Below, piece by piece: positions 25,371-34,232 of a stretch of DNA of 64,000 bases. The DNA comes from Devosia sp. GTDB lineage: Bacteria; Pseudomonadota; Alphaproteobacteria; Rhizobiales; Devosiaceae. The notes below the pieces were generated by a model, which worked only from the letters and a program-made list of their open reading frames with translations, made no database searches and was not told where the DNA came from. The stretch lies in contig JADJPS010000018.1 in assembly GCA_016713105.1 (NCBI GenBank), positions 186,001 to 250,000 on the forward strand, read 5' to 3'. Each line of letters opens with the position of its first letter. Position 1 is the first letter of the stretch. Both the position numbers and the translations under genes were made by a program.

Positions 25371-26633
25371 CTACAGCGCGGCGAAGCGGCCCGCCGAAAA
25401 CGGCTCGGCGTTCACGAACGGCGTCTCGCCGGTGAGCATCTCCGCAATCAGCCGTCCCGTCACGGGACCCAGCGTGAGCCCGCGGTGAGCATGGCCGAAG
25501 GCGAACCAGAGGTTGTTGTGGCGCGGCGCGGGACCGATGACCGGCAGCATGTCGGGCGTGCACGGGCGTCCTCCCATCCACGGTTCCGGATCCAGCCGAA
25601 CTCCCAACGGAAACAACTGCCGTGCCACTCGCTCGGTCTCGGCCAGCTGCACTGGGGTCTTCGGGGCGTCGCGCCGGGCAAACTCCGCGCCCGTAGTCAG
25701 CCGGATGCCCTGCAGCATGGGCGCAAGCAGGTAGCCGCGCTCCCGATCGGCAATCCAGTTGCGCAGCGGTTCGCCGTCGACCGGCTGGTAATGCATGGCA
25801 TAGCCGCGCTGGACCTCGAGCGGAATCCGATACCCCAGCCTGCGGGTGATGTCGGTCGACCATGGCCCGAGCGCAAGCACGGCCTGACGCGACGCCAGCG
25901 GTCCGTCCGCCGTCGCAATGGTCCAGCCGCCGGACGCCTGCTGGTTCAGCGTGCGCGCGTCGGCCTTGACGAAATGCCCGCCCAGCGACCTGAAGAGCGA
26001 GAGATACGCCAGGGTAAGCTCGTGCGGGCTCCGCACCGTCCATGGATCGCGCCAATGCAGCGCGCCCAGCACACCCGTCTTCAGGCCGGGCTCGACCTGC
26101 CGCACCATGGCCTGGTCAAGCCGGGCAGACGCGACGCCGAACTCGCGCGAGAGCCACTCGGCTTCAGCGCCGGCCTTGTCGAATGCCGCCGCCGTGCGAA
26201 ACAGCTCGAACCAGCCATTCCTGACGATCAGCCCATCGGCCTTTGCCTCGTTCACGAGAACCGCGTGTTCCGAAACCGATGCGGCGATCAGCCGGGCATA
26301 GCTGCGGGCAATGGCTTCGAACTGCCTGGGCCGCGAAAACCACCAGTAACGGGCGAGATACGGCGCCAGACGCGGGAGATCGGCGAGGTGATAACGCATG
26401 TCGAGGCTGGTATTGAGGCCGTACCTGGCGATCACCCCCAGGTTCTGGGGAAAGGCGTGCGGGAAGATCCCCTCCTGCTGGATCAGGCCGGCATTGCCGA
26501 ACGAGGTTTCCTCGCCCGGTTGCCGCCGGTCCACCAGGGCCACGGCGCGCCCGCGCCTCGCCAGATGGACGGCGATGCTGACGCCAACGATTCCGGCGCC
26601 CAGGACTATCGTGTCGGCGTGCATTGCGGCCAT
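25371..26633 (-). CDS. DadA-like FAD-dependent D-amino-acid dehydrogenase
   Basis: This 420-aa protein of the DAO family has an N-terminal dinucleotide-binding motif (IVLGAGIVGVSIAVHLARRG), the SFGNAGLIQQEG stretch typical of DadA, and the C-terminal FAD-contact region WMGGRPCTPDMLPVIGPAP with GHAHRGLTLGP. DadA enzymes oxidise D-amino acids to 2-oxo acids with transfer of electrons to the respiratory chain. It lies 65 bp downstream of the DUF4387 gene in the same direction, so it is probably the last gene of the S15-C45-AtuA-DUF4387 operon. It converges with the hydroxyacyl-CoA dehydrogenase gene. Related imino-acid oxidases cannot be excluded. Confidence 0.83.
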   Translation of the reverse strand: MAAMHADTIVLGAGIVGVSIAVHLARRGRAVALVDRRQPGEETSFGNAGLIQQEGIFPHAFPQNLGVIARYGLNTSLDMRYHLADLPRLAPYLARYWWFSRPRQFEAIARSYARLIAASVSEHAVLVNEAKADGLIVRNGWFELFRTAAAFDKAGAEAEWLSREFGVASARLDQAMVRQVEPGLKTGVLGALHWRDPWTVRSPHELTLAYLSLFRSLGGHFVKADARTLNQQASGGWTIATADGPLASRQAVLALGPWSTDITRRLGYRIPLEVQRGYAMHYQPVDGEPLRNWIADRERGYLLAPMLQGIRLTTGAEFARRDAPKTPVQLAETERVARQLFPLGVRLDPEPWMGGRPCTPDMLPVIGPAPRHNNLWFAFGHAHRGLTLGPVTGRLIAEMLTGETPFVNAEPFSAGRFAAL

Positions 26634-26698
26634 GCCTTGTGTTCGTGCCCTGTTTGCCGCCGAAACCGCGCCGGCTGCACCCGCTGCGCGCCGGCTTC

Positions 26699-27043
26699 CT
26701 AGGTTGTCAGGTCGACCTCAAGGTCCAGGAACGGCGCATATTGCTGGGCGCCGAAGATGTCGGCATCACCGGCGTCGCCGCTCGGTCGCAGCCGGGAGAT
26801 GGTGAACTTGATCGCAAAGGCCGGATCGTATTCCACGAAGTCGGTGATCCGGCCGGGGTCGATATTGAGCACCTCGCACACGCTCTTGCGGCTCAATGCC
26901 TTCGAGCGCTTCACCAGTTCGTAGGTTTCCCGTTCGCGGAAGATCACATCGAAGGTGATCTTGTCGGTCCCGGCGTTCTTGCTGCGGATCGTCTTGGCAA
27001 GGTCGGACAACTTCGTCCTGCTGTTCACGCTGCTCATCATCAT
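26699..27043 (-). CDS. DUF4387 protein (partner of AtuA/DUF1446)
   Basis: This small 114-aa protein matches DUF4387 in size and pattern (KLSDLAKTIRSKNAGTDKITFD at the start, then FRERETYELVKRS). Such proteins are almost always encoded beside an AtuA/DUF1446 gene, as here, with 7 bp between the two. It has no signal peptide or membrane helix. The biochemical role is unknown; it may be the small subunit of a two-protein enzyme. Confidence 0.8.
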   Translation of the reverse strand: MMMSSVNSRTKLSDLAKTIRSKNAGTDKITFDVIFRERETYELVKRSKALSRKSVCEVLNIDPGRITDFVEYDPAFAIKFTISRLRPSGDAGDADIFGAQQYAPFLDLEVDLTT

Positions 27044-27050
27044 CTCGTCC

Positions 27051-28400
27051 TCAGCCGACCATGGCGAAGTGGGTGGGAAACAGTTCCAGCGGATGCCCGA
27101 CGGCCATCGTGTGGTTCATCGTCCAGTGGTAGGCCGGGCTTGCCGCCATGACCTCATCGAGCGGAAAGGCGACGCCACCGGCCGTTCCCTTGACGTCCGG
27201 CAGGCGCGCATAAAACAGCTGGCGCGTGCCGGTGATCGCGACCTCCTCGGCCTGCTCCCGGGTGGCGGCCACGCCCTGCACCAGGATGCACAGTTCGTGG
27301 CCCGGCTTGTCCTTCAGCGGCTCCATGTCCCCCATGACGCCGTTGCGGCCGAAGACGCTGTAGTGGAGTTCCCAGCCGGCATCGCCGAACCGCTCGCGGG
27401 TCTGTTCGCGAGCCCACTCGATGACCTTGTCGACATTGGCAATGGTGTAGGGATCGCGGATGGCGGCAAGGCCGACGAAGCGCTCGCCGACCTTGCCGGA
27501 ACCCTCGAGCTTGACGCGGAAGTCCTCGGCCGGATCGAACTGCATGCCGGTTACCCGGGTCGTCTTGGCCGACACCTGCTCATAGTTGCAGTGCGTCATG
27601 TCGAGCCGGCCTCCGGCCACGAACTCCTCGAAGGGATTGGAGCGCTCATACATCGCGTGGCCGGCGACCGAGGCGACGGTGCAATATTGCGCCGGGCTCA
27701 TCGCCGTTACCTCAACATGATCGGCGGTGATCTCGCCGAGCACGGTTTCCTTGCCGCCATACGGCTCCGCGCAGAACGAAGCGCATTCCAGGACCTTTCC
27801 CAGATAGTACGACTGCGCCTCGGGATAGCCCTTGTGGATGGCCGCCGCCGCGAAGATGGCACTGTCGGACGAGCGGCCGCCGATGATGACGTCGCAGCCC
27901 TCTTCGAGCAGCCGGAGGAAGGGATGCACGCCGGCCATGGCGACGATCCGGTCAGTGGCGTCGAGCTGCTCCTCGGTCAGGTCCTGACGGCCGTCGAGGC
28001 CGCGAATGCCGGACCCCGAGCGGATCTTCTGGCGCACCATTTCCTTGTCGACCTCCGAATAGAACCAGCCGAGCTTGAAGGGCGCCAGATCATGGCGGGC
28101 GGCGATGTCCCGGATCATCCCGACATACAGGTCGACCCGGCTGTTGGTCCCGGTGTCACCCGCCGATCCGATGATCATCGGCACGCCGAGGCGCCGCGAC
28201 GCCAGCAGCATCTCCTGCAGATCATGTTCCTGCCAGGCCTTCGGACTGGCGCAGGTATCGCTGCCGAGTGGCACGGGTCCGATGTCGTCGCTGCCGGAGT
28301 CGGCGGCGATGAAGTCGGGCTTTTCCGCAACGCCAAGGTGGAAGCTCGCCGTCTTGAGCGGGGCAAACCCGAGATGCCCGTTGGGGCAGATGATCTTCAT
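27051..28400 (-). CDS. AtuA-like acyclic terpene utilisation family protein (DUF1446)
   Basis: This 449-aa soluble protein has typical family stretches GSAGDTGTNSRVDLY, DVIIGGRSSDSAIFAA, and FGRNGVMGDMEP near the C-terminus. AtuA is required for citronellol/geranyl-CoA catabolism in Pseudomonas, but most family members sit in other catabolic operons and the reaction is not established. I prefer the ATG at 28400 (MKIICPNGHLG) with AGGA upstream; ATGs at 28409 and 28457 are in frame. It forms a tight unit with DUF4387 and lies 19 bp after the C45 hydrolase. No terpene genes are nearby, so a role on the hydrolysed peptide or acyl product is more likely (inference). Confidence 0.82.
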   Translation of the reverse strand: MKIICPNGHLGFAPLKTASFHLGVAEKPDFIAADSGSDDIGPVPLGSDTCASPKAWQEHDLQEMLLASRRLGVPMIIGSAGDTGTNSRVDLYVGMIRDIAARHDLAPFKLGWFYSEVDKEMVRQKIRSGSGIRGLDGRQDLTEEQLDATDRIVAMAGVHPFLRLLEEGCDVIIGGRSSDSAIFAAAAIHKGYPEAQSYYLGKVLECASFCAEPYGGKETVLGEITADHVEVTAMSPAQYCTVASVAGHAMYERSNPFEEFVAGGRLDMTHCNYEQVSAKTTRVTGMQFDPAEDFRVKLEGSGKVGERFVGLAAIRDPYTIANVDKVIEWAREQTRERFGDAGWELHYSVFGRNGVMGDMEPLKDKPGHELCILVQGVAATREQAEEVAITGTRQLFYARLPDVKGTAGGVAFPLDEVMAASPAYHWTMNHTMAVGHPLELFPTHFAMVG

Positions 28401-28419
28401 GGATGACATTCCTGTTCTG

Positions 28420-29574
28420 TCAGTGGCGTTTGGCGGTCTGGGGAGCGTCGGCTGCATGGTCGGCCAGGCAATAGGTCACCCAATCGCCCTGGCACGGGTT
28501 CCCGTCGCTGAAGAACAACTGCCCGCTCCGGCAGCGATAGATCGAGCAGGAGAGCGTCTGGCTGGTGCCCGACTCCCGGTGGGCGCACAGCAGCGGCCCC
28601 TCTGCCAGTGGGGACGTGTGCGTCGCCATCAGCCGCGCAGCGCGGGCGACGTCCCAGTCCGCGTCGGGCAGCGTCTGCTCGAGAAAGCGGAAGCGGCCGC
28701 GTGACGAGGCTTCGATGGTGTCGGCCTGCGCAGTGGGAGGGGGCGAGGCATCCTCCCCGGGATAGTGATTGGTGCGCCAGACCGGCGTGGCCGACGCGGT
28801 TGTTGCCCGCGGACCGGCGAAGTCGACGGCGGCCGTCGCCCCGTATGCATCTGCAAGGACCAGCGCGCCACCGCCGGCATGTGGCGCCGCCCGAATCATC
28901 GCCAGGGCCTCGTCCACCGATCGGCAGGCCGCCAGCAATCTGGTCATGAGGAAGTACCGGAGCCAGCCGACCGCCGGCGCCGGCGCGACGACGTGAGTAT
29001 CGGCGAGGGCGAGGCCCCACGAGTTGATCCCGCTCGAATAGGCCGCCGGGCTCCCGAGGCTGCCGACGCAGAGCATTCCGCCCGTCACGATATCGGGACC
29101 GGTGTGCAGCATGACGCGCTGCACCCCGAAATCCCGGCCCGAAAGGTCGCGGTTCTTGACCAGAAGCGGGCCATCCGGGCCACCGGAGACCGCCCATGCA
29201 CTGCACCCGTCGCGCTGCTGCTCGCGTCGGCCCTTGCGGGCCCGGAGCAGGCTGAGGTGCAGATGCGCGAACAGATCGGCTTCAGCGATGCCGAAGCCGT
29301 CGGCGATGCCGCGGATTTCGTCGAGCGCCCGGGGGTCGTGCTGAAGGTGAAATCGGCGCTGCTCAGCCAGGTACCGCTCCGCATCCGGATCGATCAGGCC
29401 TTCGGCACGGGCGAGCGCCACCTGACCGACGGTGGCGGCCCGCACGGCAATGGCGTCGGCGTCCCGCGCCGACGCCTGACCGCGACCCCGCGTCTCGGCC
29501 TCGCCGGCGAGCCGGATGGGTTCGGCCTGCCGCGAGGGCAGCGGCGACGCGGCCGGTCGGGGCGAAAGCCCCAT
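28420..29574 (-). CDS. C45-family Ntn-hydrolase / acyltransferase
   Basis: This 384-aa protein belongs to the acyl-CoA:6-aminopenicillanate acyltransferase-like (C45) family. The predicted nucleophile is Cys124 in RDGCSAWAV, followed by LLVKNRDL; family members self-cleave just before this Cys. Members hydrolyse or form amide bonds of N-acyl amino acids, beta-alanyl or isoglutamyl amines and penicillin-like compounds. Its start is 2 bp after the S15 hydrolase stop, so the two are co-translated. The substrate is unknown; with a peptide transporter and D-glutamate-cyclase-like genes nearby, an amide of a D- or acyl-amino acid is plausible. Confidence 0.82.
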   Translation of the reverse strand: MGLSPRPAASPLPSRQAEPIRLAGEAETRGRGQASARDADAIAVRAATVGQVALARAEGLIDPDAERYLAEQRRFHLQHDPRALDEIRGIADGFGIAEADLFAHLHLSLLRARKGRREQQRDGCSAWAVSGGPDGPLLVKNRDLSGRDFGVQRVMLHTGPDIVTGGMLCVGSLGSPAAYSSGINSWGLALADTHVVAPAPAVGWLRYFLMTRLLAACRSVDEALAMIRAAPHAGGGALVLADAYGATAAVDFAGPRATTASATPVWRTNHYPGEDASPPPTAQADTIEASSRGRFRFLEQTLPDADWDVARAARLMATHTSPLAEGPLLCAHRESGTSQTLSCSIYRCRSGQLFFSDGNPCQGDWVTYCLADHAADAPQTAKRH

Positions 29575-29576
29575 GA

Positions 29577-31385
29577 CTAGTTCGCGCCGGGGCGCCTGAG
29601 CGTCCCCGTTCCGCTGATGGCGGACGGCGTGTCGCCGCCGCACCAGATGGAAAACCTGAAGCGCCGCGGCGACTCCGGATTGATGTCGAAGCGAGGCCAG
29701 TTTGTGTTCGCGACCTGCAGGCGTATCCGGTGCCCGACCTCGAACCGGTTGGAGAGGTGAAGCGGCCCGACCTCGATCTCGGTGGGGACGGCCTCATCGT
29801 CGGCCAGCAGGCCCGTCCACGAGGCGAAGCGCTGGTACTGCTCGGCTATGTTGATGGCGAAGCCGTTCGGCCAGTCGCCGCCGGGCGGGTATTCGTCGAC
29901 AAGCTTGACCGACAGGTCGCAGGCCGGCGTATCGGCGGAGAGCCACAGCCGGATGGTGACCGGACCGGTGATCTCCACCGCTTCCCGCAACGGCTCGCTG
30001 CGGAACACCGCCACGTCGTGGCGGCTCGACAGCGGCAGGCCCGTTCCGGGCGACAGGTGGACGTCGTCGCGCTCGACCTGATCGCAGGCTCCCGACGCCA
30101 GAAAGCCCGGGATGATGTCGGGGTTCTTGATCGAGCTTCCGACGGTAGGCACCGGCTTTTCGAGGTTGACCTCCATCTGGCGTCGGCCTTTCGATGGTGG
30201 CAGCCCATCGGTCAGAACGCCGGAATGCTCGAGATGCAGGAGCAGGTCCGCCCCGCCGGCGGGCGGCCAGGATTCGGCATGGGTCCAGGTGCCCCCATGT
30301 TCGATGCGGCCGTCCGGATCGCGCCTGCCGGAGCCGCCGCCCATCACGAAGTAGCTGATGCGAGGCGATGCGGCGACGTTCTCGAGGCCCCTGCCCCGCA
30401 GCGTGGCGTCGAACCAGCGCAGCCGGATGTCGTTCATGTCGAGAGTTGCCGCCGGACCGAATGCGGCCTGCCCGGCATGTTGGGCCTCGCCGTAAGGACT
30501 GCTGTGTATCCAGGTACCGACAATCACCCGGGTTGGTGACTTGTGGTGTGCGAACGCCTCGAGCTTGCGGAACGTCGACCACGCGTGGTGCCCGTACCAG
30601 CTCGTCACCATCAGCACCGGAATATCCGGATACTTCTCGATATGTGCCTCGAGATTCATCGTGGGATTGCGCCAGGTCGCGTTCTCCGACGGGTTGTCCT
30701 GGGCAAACAGCAGCCAGCGCTCATAGGCCGGAATTGCGGAAACCGGCGTATCGCCCTCTCGCCACGGGGCCCTGGCGAACCAGTCCGGCGCGTGCTTCAC
30801 GGCATGCTCGATCCGGGCCCGCACCAGCGGGTCGCGGCGCGCCTCCGGGGACGTCAGTGCCATCCTGATCGCATAAGTTGCCAGTTGCCCGATGACAAAC
30901 GCGCCATCCTCCCTGACGGTGCGCCGGAAGTAGCTGATCGCCGCGTCGTGGATGACCTGCGACTTGAGCGCGGGGTGCCCCATGATGGCGAGAGCCTGCT
31001 GGTTGGCCCCGGTATAGGAGAACCCCGTCGTGCCCACCTTCCCGTCGGACCAGTCCTGCCCGCACACCCAATCGAGCAGGTCGTAGCCGTCCTCGCCCTC
31101 ATGGGGCGTTGCCGTGTAGTGCTGGAACGTTCCGCCCGAGTCGCCGCGCCCGCGCGTGTCCTGCAGAACCACATTGTAGCCGCGCGCAACGAAGGCCGAC
31201 GCCAGGTGCAGGTTCTCGATGCTCCGGCGGTCATAGGGGGTGCGCTTGACCAGCGTCGGCCCCGGCTCCGGCCTGTCGGTGGGGACGTAGGCATCCGTCG
31301 CCAGCTGTGTGCCATCCCTGGTCGTCACCATCGTCGTGGTGCGACGGACCCGCCCCCTGGTCAACCAGCTGGGAGAAGTCGACAT
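29577..31385 (-). CDS. CocE/NonD-family hydrolase (peptidase S15)
   Basis: This 602-aa serine hydrolase begins with an alpha/beta-hydrolase S15 domain (about residues 20-320) with TRGRGDSGG and the nucleophile motif GFSYTG (Ser123). A C-terminal beta-sandwich follows (about 350-600; VTIRLWLSADTPACDLSVKLVDEYP is characteristic). The family includes cocaine esterase, alpha-amino-acid ester hydrolases, glutaryl-7-ACA acylases and X-Pro dipeptidyl peptidases. No signal peptide is visible, so it acts in the cytoplasm after uptake. It is the first gene of a five-gene minus-strand operon and is divergent from a GntR/UTRA regulator with a repeat-rich operator between them. Confidence 0.88.
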   Translation of the reverse strand: MSTSPSWLTRGRVRRTTTMVTTRDGTQLATDAYVPTDRPEPGPTLVKRTPYDRRSIENLHLASAFVARGYNVVLQDTRGRGDSGGTFQHYTATPHEGEDGYDLLDWVCGQDWSDGKVGTTGFSYTGANQQALAIMGHPALKSQVIHDAAISYFRRTVREDGAFVIGQLATYAIRMALTSPEARRDPLVRARIEHAVKHAPDWFARAPWREGDTPVSAIPAYERWLLFAQDNPSENATWRNPTMNLEAHIEKYPDIPVLMVTSWYGHHAWSTFRKLEAFAHHKSPTRVIVGTWIHSSPYGEAQHAGQAAFGPAATLDMNDIRLRWFDATLRGRGLENVAASPRISYFVMGGGSGRRDPDGRIEHGGTWTHAESWPPAGGADLLLHLEHSGVLTDGLPPSKGRRQMEVNLEKPVPTVGSSIKNPDIIPGFLASGACDQVERDDVHLSPGTGLPLSSRHDVAVFRSEPLREAVEITGPVTIRLWLSADTPACDLSVKLVDEYPPGGDWPNGFAINIAEQYQRFASWTGLLADDEAVPTEIEVGPLHLSNRFEVGHRIRLQVANTNWPRFDINPESPRRFRFSIWCGGDTPSAISGTGTLRRPGAN

Positions 31386-31466
31386 GGCAGGGTTCCTCTA
31401 TCGTGTCGCCAGGCGCGGGTCGCCTTGCGGCATCAACGACCCTTCGGGTATAGTCCCCAGTCACAA

Positions 31467-31493
31467 CCAGTTGGACTGGACTGGTCTGGAACC
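31467..31493. promoter_or_regulatory. Operator A: TGGACTGG-type repeat element
   Basis: This element contains 5-base-phased repeats (TTGGACTGGACTGGTCTGG) flanked by CCAG and AACC. It sits between the divergent S15 operon and the GntR/UTRA gene, 29 bp before the GntR start. Closely similar elements occur at 37712-37734 and 37902-37933, upstream of the peptide transporter and the D-glutamate-cyclase-like genes. UTRA-type GntR proteins often bind TGGTCTAGACCA-like sites, which this resembles. The assignment to the adjacent regulator is inference. Confidence 0.6.
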
Positions 31494-31521
31494 GTAGCAG
31501 AGATTTGGGTAATTGCAACTG

Positions 31522-32256
31522 ATGTCTAGCTGGCTGAGCACACGCTACGAGAACGTTTTTGCCTATATCGAGGCCGGCATACGCGACGGCAATCTGGCCC
31601 CGGGGGAGAGACTGGAGGGTGAGCGCAAGCTGGCGGACAAGCTGGGCCTGAGCCGCGAGACCGTCAGACAGGGGCTCGACCTTGCCGAACAATCCGGGCT
31701 GATCGTCAGGGTGCCACAACGCGGCACCTTTGTTGCCTCGCCGCGAGTCAGCCAGAATCTTGGCAAGATGCAGAGCTTCACCAAGACCGTCCGCGGCCTT
31801 TCAATGGCTCCCGCATATCAGCTGCGCAGAAAGCAGCATGTCCAGCTCGAAGCGCAGACCGCTTCGCAACTGCAGGTCGCCGTCGGCTCGGAGGGTCTTG
31901 AGATCGAGGTCATGGGACTGGCCAACGGGCTTCCGATGGCCCTCTATGTGTCGACGCTCCCCAAATGGGTCGCGGACGCCATCGGCGAAACGGACTCGTG
32001 GGGCGAGAGCGCCAGCTATGAGTTGGCCGCAGCCGCCATGGGGCTCCGCTCGCTCACCGTGACCCAGGAGTTCGAGGCCATCACCTTGCGTCGCGAACAG
32101 GCGCAGATCCTGCGCACGCGCAGCGGCATGGCCGGCTTCAAGTCCGTCAGTGTCTTTGCCACGCCCGATGGCCGGCCGGTCGAGGTGCGGTCGGCGTGGT
32201 ATCCCGGAAGCCGCTACCGGTTCAGCGCCTCGCGCATGATCGAGTTCCAGCAATAG
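31522..32256 (+). CDS. GntR-family regulator with UTRA domain (HutC/FarR subfamily)
   Basis: This 244-aa regulator has an N-terminal winged helix (about residues 5-72; LAPGERLEGERKLADKLGLSRETVRQGLDLAEQSGL) and a C-terminal UTRA effector domain (about 85-240; VEVRSAWYPGSRYRF near the end is typical). The ATG at 31522 is the natural start. It lies between the S15 operon and the dipeptide-type transporter operon, both on the opposite strand. Repeated TGGACTGG elements at all three local promoters make it the likely master regulator of the block 25.4-40.2 kb. Confidence 0.88.
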   Translation: MSSWLSTRYENVFAYIEAGIRDGNLAPGERLEGERKLADKLGLSRETVRQGLDLAEQSGLIVRVPQRGTFVASPRVSQNLGKMQSFTKTVRGLSMAPAYQLRRKQHVQLEAQTASQLQVAVGSEGLEIEVMGLANGLPMALYVSTLPKWVADAIGETDSWGESASYELAAAAMGLRSLTVTQEFEAITLRREQAQILRTRSGMAGFKSVSVFATPDGRPVEVRSAWYPGSRYRFSASRMIEFQQ

Positions 32257-32299
32257 GGCGGAATGTCCACCCGGTCGACGACCAGGCGCCGGCGTGGAT

Positions 32300-33134
32300 T
32301 CAGCCCGGAAGCCGGCTGACACTGCGCGGATCGAGAATGTCGCGGACGGCATTGCCCAGGTGGTTGATCGCCAGTACGACGAGCACGATGACCACCCCGG
32401 GGATAGTCGCCAGCCACCAGGCGGTCGACAGGTAAGCCCTCCCCTCCGAGAGCATCGCGCCCCAGGTCGGTTGCGAAGCGGCCACGCCGAGCCCGAGAAA
32501 GGAGAGCGAGGCCTCGGTGACCACCACAACGCCCACCTCCAGCGTCGCCACGATGATGACCGAAGGCCAGACGGCCGGCAGAATGTGCTGAACCGCGATC
32601 CTGACATTGCTCACCCCGGAGCATGCGGGCGGACATGACAAATTCCCGCTCGCGGAGCGACAGAACCTGGCCGCGCACCAGCCGGACGTAAATCGCCCAC
32701 TGGCTGGCAACCAGCGCCAGGATGACGTTCTGCAGGCCGGGGCCGAGAACCGCGACGAACACGATTGCCAGGAGGATGAACGGAAACGCCAGCCAGGCGT
32801 CGGTGATGCGCATCAGCGCGTCGTCGAGAAACCCGCCGACATAGCCGCTCAGCAGGCCGATGGCGACGCCCAGCGCGACCGAGATGGACACGGCGGCGGT
32901 CGCCACCACCAGGGGCACCCGGGCTCCGGCGATGATCCGCGCCAGCACATCGCGGCCCAGCACGTCCGTTCCGAGCGGATGTCCGGGCGACATCGGGGGC
33001 AAGAGACGATGGAGCAGGCTTTGCTGGTTGGGATCGACCGGCGTCAGCAGCGGCGCGAGAATACCAACCACGACGAAGGCGAGGCACATGGCCGCCGCGA
33101 GCCAGGTTCCGACGGAGATGGTCCTGAAGCTCAT
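32300..33134 (-). pseudogene. Peptide-type ABC transporter permease, DppC-like, frameshifted
   Basis: This is the second permease of the peptide transporter. From 33134 the frame reads a normal DppC start (first helix VGTWLAAAMCLAFVVVGILAPLL, then HPLGTDVLGRDVLARIIAGARVPL) to FVMSARMLR. From about 32613 the neighbouring frame continues VSNVRIAVQHILPAVW and ends at 32300. The junction aligns exactly with the family EAA loop if one base of the CCCC at 32614-32617 (G in the coding strand) is removed. The repaired protein would be about 277 aa. The start overlaps the DppB stop (ATGA). Real mutation and homopolymer read error are both possible. Confidence 0.85.
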
Positions 33135-34147
33135 TTTGCCTCCCCCCCGTGACGTATTCTGGGGTCCAGGAACAGATGAACGATGTCGGTGAGCAGGCTC
33201 ACCGTGACGAACACGACGGCCATGAACAGTACCGCGCCCTGCACCAGAGGATAGTCGCGGGCGCGGATCGCATCCACGATGAGCAGGCCCAGGCCGGGCC
33301 AGGAAAACACCGACTCCGTCACGATGGCGCCGCCCAGCAGCCCGCCGAACTTCACCCCCATGATGATCACGGTCGGCGGCGCGGCGTTGCGAAGCATGTG
33401 GCGATAGACCGCGACGCGCCCGAGCCCGCGGGAGCGCAGCGCCGAAACGAACTCCTCCTCCTTGACGGCAATCAGGCTGCCGCGCAGCACCTGCATCACC
33501 GAGGCGGACAGAGCGACACCGATCGTGAGGGCCGGCAGCGCGATATAGCGCAGCGCCGAGGAGAGTGCCGAGACGTTCGCCGTCAGCAGCGAGTCCACGA
33601 TCACCAGTCCGGTGATCCTGGCCGGTGCCAGCCCGGCACCGATCCTGCCACCGGTCGGAAACAGTCCCAGTTGCAGCGACAGCAGCAGGATCAGCATGAT
33701 GCCAAGCCAAAACGTCGGCACCGAGATGCCGAGGAGCGCCACCGAACTGCTCAGTCGATCGGCCAGCTTGCCGTGGTTCAGGGCGGCCAAGAGCGCCGTG
33801 GGCACGCCGATCAGCACCCCGATCAGCAGGCCGGCGACGGTCAGTTCGAAGGTGGCGAGAAAGGCCGTCCAGGTGAGGGACGCCACGCTGGTCCGCTGCA
33901 GGATGGATTGCCCGAGGTCGCCGGTCACCGCGTGCCAGGCAAAGTCGAAATACTGGACCACGATCGGCCGATCGAGCCCCAGGTCGTGACGGTAGGCCTC
34001 GCGCTGCTCGGCGGTAATGTTCTGCTCGCCGATAAAGATGTCCACCGGGTCGCCCGGCGTCAGCCGGATGAGACTGAACACGATCACCGAGACGATGATG
34101 ACCACGACAACCGTCTGGCCAAGGCGATTGAGGATCAGTCTCAGCAT
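33131..34147 (-). CDS. Peptide-type ABC transporter permease, DppB-like
   Basis: This 338-aa inner-membrane permease begins MLRLILNRLGQTVVVVIIVSV. The family stretches LTPGDP, RPIVVQYFDFAWHAVTGDLGQS and the EAA-like loop ALRSRGLGRVAVYRHMLRNA are present, with about six membrane helices. It lies 85 bp after the binding protein gene and overlaps the dppC start by 4 bp. It is intact and of normal length. Confidence 0.92.
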   Translation of the reverse strand: MLRLILNRLGQTVVVVIIVSVIVFSLIRLTPGDPVDIFIGEQNITAEQREAYRHDLGLDRPIVVQYFDFAWHAVTGDLGQSILQRTSVASLTWTAFLATFELTVAGLLIGVLIGVPTALLAALNHGKLADRLSSSVALLGISVPTFWLGIMLILLLSLQLGLFPTGGRIGAGLAPARITGLVIVDSLLTANVSALSSALRYIALPALTIGVALSASVMQVLRGSLIAVKEEEFVSALRSRGLGRVAVYRHMLRNAAPPTVIIMGVKFGGLLGGAIVTESVFSWPGLGLLIVDAIRARDYPLVQGAVLFMAVVFVTVSLLTDIVHLFLDPRIRHGGEAK

Positions 34148-34232
34148 CGATGCGGCTGCCCAGGTTGCAGGAGTGTAGAGGCGCGGCCAACATCCCGATC
34201 GAGGACGTCGGCCGCGACTGTGTGGCGGACCG

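Noticed and set aside
32214..34193. Single 659-codon minus-strand frame covering both peptide permeases
   Set aside because: It contains the DppC N-terminus in frame, but the flanking parts are wrong-frame DppB and wrong-frame DppC C-terminus. It results from the frameshift and is not a fusion protein.
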